A stretch of DNA of 11,273 nt from assembly GCA_934525325.1 (NCBI GenBank), contig CAKSZE010000055.1:1-11273 (forward strand), written 5' to 3'. Positions 7,332 through 11,273 of the stretch are shown here, in pieces. Made by a program: the position numbers and the translations under genes. The notes beneath the pieces were generated by a model. It was not told where the DNA came from and did not search any database. It worked only from the letters and a program-made list of their open reading frames with translations. Each line of letters opens with the position of its first letter. Position 1 is the stretch's first letter. This DNA is from an uncultured Faecalibacterium sp. GTDB taxonomy: Bacteria > Bacillota > Clostridia > Oscillospirales > Ruminococcaceae.

Positions 7332-8125
7332 TGGACTACTATGACCCCCGGCGCAGGGCGCTGCGGGCGGTACGGCAGCTGCTTTACCCGCGCGAGTGCC
7401 CCTTCTGCGGCCGGGTGCTGGGAGATGTACGGGATTGCCCGGACTGCGCCGAGCAGCTGGAAGCGCTGCGCTGCAAGCCTGGCATCCGGCTGGACCCGGC
7501 GCAGCATTACATCGGCAATCTGGCCGGTGCGGCTGCGCCCTACCGTTACAGCGGCTGTGTGCGGCGCGGCATCCTGAACGCAAAGTATCAGGGCAAGCCG
7601 TGGCGGGCTGTGGAGATGGGCAACCGTCTGGTGCAGCTTGCCTTTGGCGGGGAACTGACCGTGCAGTACGGCGAGCTGCTCCCGCAGCCGGTGCCGTGGG
7701 CAGCTATCGGGTACGACCTGATCGTGCCGGTACCGGCCTCCGGTACAAGGCGCGGCTACAACGTGCCGGAGCTGATGGCGCTGCCGCTGACCAAGGCCAT
7801 GGAGGTGCCGCTGGCACCGCAGGCATTGGAGCGTACCCGCGCCAAACGGCATCAGGCCGGTCTGCCGCTGGAGCAGCGCATGGCCAACGTAGCAGGTGCT
7901 TTCCGGGCGGCACAGCCACAACAGCTGGAAGGCAAGCGCATCCTGCTGGTGGATGACGTCATCACCACCGGTACAACGGCTGCCGCTTGTGCACAGGCAC
8001 TGCTTCACGCCGGGGCAGACAGCGTGTTCGCGCTGGCCTTTGCCACGGTAGAATTTGGCGCACCGCCGGACGACACCACCCCCATCTGCGAGGACGATGA
8101 GGAAGAAGCGTACAGCGATTTTTGA
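7331..8125 (+). CDS. ComF family protein (phosphoribosyltransferase fold)
   Basis: This 264-aa protein has a four-cysteine zinc site near the N-terminus (CPFC at 23-26, CPDC at 36-39) and a type I phosphoribosyltransferase domain. The domain shows IVPVPAS (131-137), TRRGYN (139-144), KRHQAGLPLEQR (172-183) and the PRPP-loop signature ILLVDDVITTGTT (204-216). These are the diagnostic features of ComF/GntX proteins. In naturally competent bacteria ComF takes part in DNA uptake downstream of the ComFA helicase; its enzymatic activity is not established. No comFA lies nearby here. The ATG overlaps the SLH stop codon (TGATG), so expression is probably coupled. The C-terminus carries an acidic tail (EDDEEEA) beyond the usual fold. 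No convincing terminator follows before the tRNA promoter. Confidence 0.9.
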   Translation: MDYYDPRRRALRAVRQLLYPRECPFCGRVLGDVRDCPDCAEQLEALRCKPGIRLDPAQHYIGNLAGAAAPYRYSGCVRRGILNAKYQGKPWRAVEMGNRLVQLAFGGELTVQYGELLPQPVPWAAIGYDLIVPVPASGTRRGYNVPELMALPLTKAMEVPLAPQALERTRAKRHQAGLPLEQRMANVAGAFRAAQPQQLEGKRILLVDDVITTGTTAAACAQALLHAGADSVFALAFATVEFGAPPDDTTPICEDDEEEAYSDF

Positions 8126-8212
8126 AAATGACGTCCTTACGCGCATCCTTCCAGCGGGCAAAAGCCGGGAAAGCAAAATGTAAAAACTGCATCAGAAATT
8201 TGGAAAAAGCGC

Positions 8213-8241
8213 TTGACAAAACATGCAAAGTCGGGTATACT
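8213..8241 (+). promoter_or_regulatory. Promoter of the tRNA-Pro gene
   Basis: TTGACA (8213-8218), a 17-base spacer and TATACT (8236-8241) form a near-perfect sigma-A promoter. It lies 34 bases before the mature tRNA 5' end, as expected for a stable RNA gene. Confidence 0.88.
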
Positions 8242-8275
8242 AATCAAGCTGTGAGCGACAAATGCAAGCAGATAT

Positions 8276-8353
8276 CCGGGTGTAGCGCAGTTTTGGTAGC
8301 GCGCTTGAATGGGGTTCAAGAGGCCGTGAGTTCGATTCTCGCCACTCGGACCA
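8276..8353 (+). tRNA. tRNA-Pro (anticodon GGG)
   Basis: The cloverleaf folds by eye. The acceptor stem pairs CCGGGTG (8276-8282) with CACTCGG (8343-8349), with one G-T pair. The D arm is GCGC/GCGC; the anticodon stem is CTTGA/TCAAG around a 7-base loop with GGG at 8311-8313. The T arm is GTGAG/CTCGC with loop TTCGATT. The discriminator is A8350, and CCA (8351-8353) is encoded. It reads CCC (and by wobble CCU) proline codons. It has its own promoter and terminator and marks the border between GC-rich and AT-rich DNA. Confidence 0.95.
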
Positions 8354-8358
8354 AACAA

Positions 8359-8409
8359 AAATAATCCGAACTTGTTTCCGATAGGAGATGGGTTCGGATT
8401 ATTTGTTTT
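8359..8409 (+). terminator. Terminator of the tRNA-Pro gene
   Basis: A perfect 13-bp stem (AAATAATCCGAAC at 8359-8371 with GTTCGGATTATTT at 8392-8404) encloses a 20-base loop and is followed by GTTTT. It begins 6 bases after the CCA end. Confidence 0.78.
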
Positions 8410-8505
8410 CTTCGGAAAATTCAATGCAGGTGTCCGTGGAAGATGAAGTCCGAAATCATAGATTGACCGACATAAGCTACAACATGATTTCAGGAGGAAA
8501 CGAAC

Positions 8506-8742
8506 ATGAAGTACGATGCAAGAGCTTGCAAGTTTAATATGGATACCGGGTGTGTAGAACTGCTGCTCCGGGATGGGAGAAAAATTTCCATCGACTGCAC
8601 CGGGGTCGAGGATGCATTGGATGTGACTATGGCACAAAGGGCAGAGTTGGATTATCTCGTTTACGATTACCCATTAAGCTATGCCGATTTGATTCTGAAT
8701 GGTGATCCGGAGGAGTATTTGGAAACAGTGGTGGCCTGTTGA
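8506..8742 (+). CDS. Small DUF6061-like protein
   Basis: This 78-aa soluble protein resembles, from memory, the DUF6061 family of small proteins common in Firmicutes accessory DNA. Visible features are CKFNMDTGCVELLLRDGRKI (8-27), ELDYLVYDYPLSYADLILNG (47-66) and an acidic stretch near the end. There is no signal peptide, membrane segment or catalytic motif, and the function is unknown. AGGAGG (8492-8497) lies 8 bases before the ATG, so the start is firm. It has its own terminator downstream and no clear promoter upstream. It is the first gene after tRNA-Pro and sits where base composition starts to fall, which fits an acquired region. The coding call is firm; the family name is tentative. 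Confidence 0.8.
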   Translation: MKYDARACKFNMDTGCVELLLRDGRKISIDCTGVEDALDVTMAQRAELDYLVYDYPLSYADLILNGDPEEYLETVVAC

Positions 8743-8779
8743 AATTTGAGACATAATAGTAAGAATACTTAAACAAAAG

Positions 8780-8816
8780 CAGGATACCTCTTTCAGTTGT
8801 TGGGTATCCTGTTTTT
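8780..8816 (+). terminator. Terminator after the DUF6061-like gene
   Basis: CAGGATACC (8780-8788) and GGTATCCTG (8803-8811) form a perfect 9-bp stem followed by TTTTT. An A-run at 8774-8777 extends the symmetry, so it may also act on the minus strand. Confidence 0.88.
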
Positions 8817-8830
8817 GTAATATGAGATAT

Positions 8831-8864
8831 GTCAATAAGTCTTTTTCTACTCACAACTATTGAC
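8831..8864. promoter_or_regulatory. Inverted repeat over the module promoter, candidate operator
   Basis: GTCAATA (8831-8837) and TATTGAC (8858-8864) are inverted copies separated by 20 bases; the right arm covers most of the -35 box. The downstream operon encodes an XRE helix-turn-helix protein, and such regulators commonly repress their own operon. The match of site and gene suggests autoregulation, but the -35 sequence itself forms one arm, so part of the symmetry may be chance. Confidence 0.4.
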
Positions 8865-8888
8865 AAAAATAGCAAAAACGCCTATAAT
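8860..8888 (+). promoter_or_regulatory. Consensus promoter of the two-gene module
   Basis: TTGACA (8860-8865), a 17-base spacer and TATAAT (8883-8888) match the sigma-A consensus at every position. Transcription should start near 8895, giving a leader of about 58 bases before the ATG at 8953. An unregulated promoter of this strength would be costly for a toxin operon, so repression is likely. Confidence 0.92.
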
Positions 8889-8938
8889 AACATACAAATA
8901 ACTTATGCGACCGTACAAACTTGAGCTGATTAAATTAT

Positions 8939-8943
8939 GGAGG
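8939..8943 (+). promoter_or_regulatory. Ribosome binding site that fixes the start of the 251-aa gene
   Basis: GGAGG ends 9 bases before the ATG at 8953. The in-frame ATG at 8905 lies only about 10 bases after the predicted transcription start and has no ribosome binding site, so it is unlikely to be used. Confidence 0.75.
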
Positions 8944-8952
8944 ATATTTTAC

Positions 8953-9708
8953 ATGGAAAAAATTCCAGCATACTTGACCGATGAAGAAATCGCACGTAAA
9001 ATTACAGAATGTGTGTCGAGTGCGACAGGAAATGATAGTCAAGAGCATAATCGAAAAATCCGGACGCATAATAGCTCTCCTTCGGCTGTATGGGATTTTA
9101 TTAATACGGCGTTATGTAAGACTTTCTATAATGATGAATGTCAGGCATATGTTGTTGCACGTGGGCCGTGGGAAATGACTGCTGTATACTGCAAAAAGAA
9201 TGGCTGCCTTTATACTATTATGAGAGAAAAACGTTTTACAGAACTGCAAAGAACGCAAGCAAAAAGAAATCAATCGCATTATCTTGACCTTTTGGCTGGC
9301 GTTATAAACGCCGACTTAAAAGAAGATGATTTTAATCAGATATCAATGTTCCCCGAAACACCTTCTGATCAAGAAGCGATGAAGCAGCAACTTTTGAAAT
9401 TGCTGCATACTCTGGTAGATGGTCTTGATGAACTGAAAAGACACGTTTTGGTGCTGTTCAATGCAAACTATGAAACTGGGTTAACGGCAATTCGCGCAGT
9501 AACGGTAAATCGGACACTCACTGTCATAGATCAGGCTAATTGGAGCGGCTACATTGATTTGAATAATGTAGCTGTTGTTGAAACGGTAGACGAAGAAAAT
9601 AGCAACTATGATACACCTGATATGGGTATAAAGCTGACCAAGAAAGCTGAGCAGCGTAAGAAAAAGGTTGCTGAACTTAAAAAGTGGGATGAGAGTGCAG
9701 AAGGCTAA
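8953..9708 (+). CDS. Uncharacterised accessory protein, DUF5986-like; candidate toxin or effector of a two-gene module
   Basis: This 251-aa soluble protein has no signal peptide or membrane segment. From memory its layout matches DUF5986: an N-terminal helical part (1-45), then SAVWDFINTALCKTF (44-58), a conserved-looking RGPWEMTAVY (70-79) with MREKRFTELQ (90-99), and a middle helical part (100-150). A beta-strand stretch KRHVLVLFN (152-160) and IDQANWSGYI (192-201) follow, then a lysine-rich coil (220-246). No nuclease, NTPase or protease motif is visible. It shares a promoter with, and lies 36 bases before, the HTH-ImmA/IrrE gene. ImmA/IrrE-HTH proteins are known antitoxins or regulators of an adjacent gene, so a toxin or defence-effector role is a reasonable inference but is not shown. 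AT-rich codon use sets it apart from the genes left of the tRNA. Confidence 0.8.
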   Translation: MEKIPAYLTDEEIARKITECVSSATGNDSQEHNRKIRTHNSSPSAVWDFINTALCKTFYNDECQAYVVARGPWEMTAVYCKKNGCLYTIMREKRFTELQRTQAKRNQSHYLDLLAGVINADLKEDDFNQISMFPETPSDQEAMKQQLLKLLHTLVDGLDELKRHVLVLFNANYETGLTAIRAVTVNRTLTVIDQANWSGYIDLNNVAVVETVDEENSNYDTPDMGIKLTKKAEQRKKKVAELKKWDESAEG

Positions 9709-9744
9709 TTAGCTATTATAAGAGAAAGAGAGGGCTCGATTGCC

Positions 9745-10887
9745 ATGCAAGGCAATTTGAATGGTGAACGCCTAAAGAAGGCAAGAATATATAGAGGATT
9801 TTCCGTTAGTGAACTGGCTGAAAAATCAGGATGCAGTCGGCAGAGCATTTATATGTATGAAAGAGAAAAAACAAAACGTGTGGATCTGAATGCGATTGAA
9901 GCTCTTGCAAAGACATTGGATTTTCCCGAACGATTCTTCTGTGAGTCTGATATGAAAGCGGAAATTGGATCGACATATTTCCGCGCATTATTAACCACTA
10001 GCTCTAGATACAGAGAAGCTCAAACACAAAAGATGGAGTTTTTAGCCGATATTTTTGTATTCCTACAGGAATATCTAGAATTTCCACATCGCGCGATACC
10101 AGATTGTGCTGGACAGACACCGGAAGAAGCAGCCACAACCCTACGTCGGGAATGGAACCTTGGAACACGCCCGATAGAAAATATCGTTGCGCTGGTAGAG
10201 TCAAATGGAATTATTGTAACGAAATTTCCAGTTGAGACGAATGATATAGATGCGTTTAGTCAGTTGGTTAGAATTGGAGACGAAGATATATATTTAATCG
10301 GCTACTCAGAAAACAAAACAGCAGCTTCGCGCGTTCATTTCGATATTGCTCACGAGCTTGGACATATTTGCTTACATGGCTGGAGTGAGGATATTGAAAA
10401 AATTGATCGAGATGAATTCAAAGAACGCGAAAAAGAGGCAAACGAATTTGCCGCAGCATTTTTATTACCTAGAGAAGGGTTTGCTAAAGACGCAGCAGTC
10501 AACCCCAAATCTATTCCAGCATATACAGAATTAAAGCGTAAATGGAAAGTTTCCATTCAAGCCATGGCACGGAGGTCTTTTTCGTTGGGTCTTATTACAA
10601 TGGAAGAGTACCAAGAAATAATTCGAACAATGCAGAGAAGAGGTATGCGCAAACAAGAACCATTAGATAATATTTTAGTGACAGCAAGCCCAACACTTTT
10701 GAAAACTGCGGTTATGATGCTATTGACCGAGAATGTGTTCACTCCTCAAGAGTTTATGGATGAACTTTCGTACAACTATAATTTGAGCTTATATCCAAAA
10801 GAACTCGAATCTTTATTGGATTTGCCGAGTGGAACATTAGAAAAATCTAAAACAGTTTATTTGAACAATTTGAAACTAAAAGAATAA
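9745..10887 (+). CDS. XRE-family helix-turn-helix and ImmA/IrrE (peptidase M78) fusion protein
   Basis: This 380-aa regulator-protease has an N-terminal XRE DNA-binding domain (about 8-62; recognition region GCSRQSIYMYER at 29-40), a linker (70-140), and a zinc-peptidase domain (about 140-290). The zinc domain has HELGH at 203-207 and EANEFAAAFLLP at 231-242, which should supply the third ligand. A C-terminal domain of unknown role follows (about 300-380). ImmA cleaves the ICEBs1 repressor ImmR, and IrrE/DdrO works the same way in Deinococcus. Fusions like this serve as antitoxins or autorepressors, for example in RosmerTA-type systems. A weak AGAGG lies 11 bases before the ATG. The gap of 36 bases and lack of a terminator place it in the operon of the gene at 8953. 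All metal ligands are intact, so protease activity is plausible. Confidence 0.93.
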   Translation: MQGNLNGERLKKARIYRGFSVSELAEKSGCSRQSIYMYEREKTKRVDLNAIEALAKTLDFPERFFCESDMKAEIGSTYFRALLTTSSRYREAQTQKMEFLADIFVFLQEYLEFPHRAIPDCAGQTPEEAATTLRREWNLGTRPIENIVALVESNGIIVTKFPVETNDIDAFSQLVRIGDEDIYLIGYSENKTAASRVHFDIAHELGHICLHGWSEDIEKIDRDEFKEREKEANEFAAAFLLPREGFAKDAAVNPKSIPAYTELKRKWKVSIQAMARRSFSLGLITMEEYQEIIRTMQRRGMRKQEPLDNILVTASPTLLKTAVMMLLTENVFTPQEFMDELSYNYNLSLYPKELESLLDLPSGTLEKSKTVYLNNLKLKE

Positions 10888-11178
10888 TCAATCAAATGGA
10901 CTGAAAGCAACAAAAACAGGGTGCGCCCACGCGGACGCACCCTGCCAAAAGCCACAAACGATAACGGTATGTACAACAGGGAGTTCCCCAGCGGGAACTT
11001 CCTGTTTTTCTTTACTGGTAGTGTGATGAGCCTGTTCCGCCTGCCATGCGGCAAACTCCCGCTGGCCTTCCTCGCTGTTCCAGCAGGCAAGGATAGCTGG
11101 GTAGAATGCCCGTGCCAGACGGTCGATGACTTCATCGGGGTAAGGGGAAGTGTTTGTGGACTTTTCCTTTTTGTTCAA
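10888..11178 (-). CDS. Small mobile-element-type hypothetical protein with TTG start
   Basis: This protein of about 96 aa starts MNKKEKSTNTSPYPDEVIDR and contains LARAFYPAILACWNSEEGQR and EFAAWQAEQ, a soluble helical pattern that looks like real protein. I cannot name the family; it resembles small proteins of Firmicutes conjugative elements. AGGAG (minus strand, 11186-11190) lies 7 bases before a TTG at 11178, which overlaps the stop of the upstream minus gene (TTGA). That is better than the more upstream TTG at 11211, which has no ribosome binding site. The stop codon abuts that of the HTH-ImmA/IrrE gene. The last third (residues about 55-96) is less convincing as protein because it covers both terminator-like hairpins; the 3' end may have been changed when the AT-rich module was joined. 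Confidence 0.6.
   Translation of the reverse strand: MNKKEKSTNTSPYPDEVIDRLARAFYPAILACWNSEEGQREFAAWQAEQAHHTTSKEKQEVPAGELPVVHTVIVCGFWQGASAWAHPVFVAFSPFD
10912..10944 (-). terminator. Minus-strand terminator-like hairpin inside the small minus gene
   Basis: CAGGGTGCG (10917-10925) and CGCACCCTG (10936-10944) form a perfect 9-bp stem. The A-run at 10912-10916 gives a T-tract only on the minus strand, so it terminates leftward transcription. It lies 22 bases before the stop codon of the minus gene, which is an odd position. Confidence 0.7.
10975..11013 (+). terminator. Plus-strand terminator of the two-gene module
   Basis: AACAGGGAGTTCCC (10975-10988) pairs with GGGAACTTCCTGTT (10993-11006) over 14 bp with one G-T pair and a 4-base loop, followed by TTTCTTT. 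It lies 88 bases after the HTH-ImmA/IrrE stop codon and overlaps, antisense, the coding part of the minus-strand gene. Confidence 0.75.
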
Positions 11179-11273
11179 ACGCACGCTCCTTTGATCGTCC
11201 CACCGTGGCAAAGTCGGGCGAGAAAATCAAAGTTCCAATTTTTATCAGGCGCAAGGGCGCGGATGCTTTCCGC
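11175..11273 (-). CDS. 3' end of an unidentified minus-strand gene (5' end outside window)
   Basis: On the minus strand, from the window edge, 32 codons are open before a TGA (11177-11175), reading AESIRALAPDKNWNFDFLAR then LCHGGTIKGACV. The mixture of residues and the TTGA overlap with the next gene support a real C-terminus. The fragment is too short to assign. By position it should belong to the same element as the small gene and be co-transcribed with it. Confidence 0.55.
   Translation of the reverse strand, partial: AESIRALAPDKNWNFDFLARLCHGGTIKGACV
11186..11190 (-). promoter_or_regulatory. Ribosome binding site for the TTG start
   Basis: Minus-strand AGGAG, 7 bases upstream of TTG 11178-11176, decides the start of the small minus gene. 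Confidence 0.6.

Noticed and set aside
6669..8176. Minus-strand open frames of about 300 codons
   Set aside because: They are antisense to the SLH and ComF genes, both of which have clear domains; their products show no motifs.
8122..8364. Plus-strand 80-codon frame after ComF
   Set aside because: It runs through the tRNA promoter and the whole tRNA-Pro gene and has no Shine-Dalgarno site.
8137..8637. Minus-strand 166-codon frame
   Set aside because: It crosses the tRNA gene, its terminator and the DUF6061-like gene in antisense.
10857..11135. Minus-strand 92-codon frame overlapping the small minus gene
   Set aside because: The other frame has a ribosome binding site, a coupled start and protein-like composition; this one runs into the end of the HTH-ImmA/IrrE gene.
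11179..11211. Extended start (TTG at 11211) for the small minus gene
   Set aside because: There is no ribosome binding site before it, and it would overlap the upstream gene by 37 bases.
1..11273. CRISPR array, insertion sequence or integrase gene
   Set aside because: No regularly spaced repeats, terminal inverted repeats with a transposase, or recombinase motifs were seen in the window.

Overview
The window looks like chromosomal DNA of a Gram-positive gut anaerobe of the Faecalibacterium/Oscillospiraceae type. The reasons are the GC-rich coding style of the left three quarters, strong AGGAGG-type ribosome binding sites, an S-layer-homology surface protein, and a fumarate-reductase-like flavoprotein next to a NusG-II protein. 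The genus is an inference; nothing here proves it.

Left part (1-8125, all + strand, GC-rich; row 7741-7800 has 40 G/C in 60). The window opens inside the 3' end of an FAD-dependent fumarate/urocanate-reductase-type flavoprotein. It is coupled by an ATGA overlap to a small membrane-anchored NusG domain II protein, and the pair ends at a strong terminator. A 370-base gap follows, with a second perfect hairpin, a 14-bp palindrome and a weak promoter. Next comes a five-gene run: a MacA/HlyD-like adaptor with two tandem lipoyl regions, a MacB-type ATPase, a MacB/FtsX-type permease, a secreted SLH protein, and a ComF-family phosphoribosyltransferase-fold protein. The first three form one tripartite-style exporter. 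The last two are probably co-transcribed with it, because spacings are short or the genes overlap.

Middle (8213-8410). A tRNA-Pro(GGG) gene has a near-perfect promoter (TTGACA-17-TATACT), an encoded CCA end and a terminator hairpin.

Right part (8411-10887, + strand, AT-rich; row 10021-10080 has 19 G/C in 60). Directly after the tRNA the composition changes. This stretch holds a small DUF6061-like gene with its own terminator. A consensus promoter (TTGACA-17-TATAAT) with an inverted repeat over its -35 then drives a two-gene operon: an uncharacterised 251-aa protein (DUF5986-like from memory) and a 380-aa fusion of an XRE helix-turn-helix with an ImmA/IrrE zinc peptidase. This looks like an accessory toxin-antitoxin or anti-phage module, and is the best candidate in the window for a poorly described system.

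Right edge (10888-11273, - strand, GC-richer). Two minus-strand genes converge on the module: the 3' end of an unidentified gene, and a small TTG-started gene that overlaps it by 4 bases (TTGA). Both look like mobile-element backbone. Two oppositely oriented terminator-like hairpins lie inside the small gene. The tRNA, the composition change and this backbone suggest that a genomic island begins at the tRNA-Pro gene, with the two-gene module as cargo.
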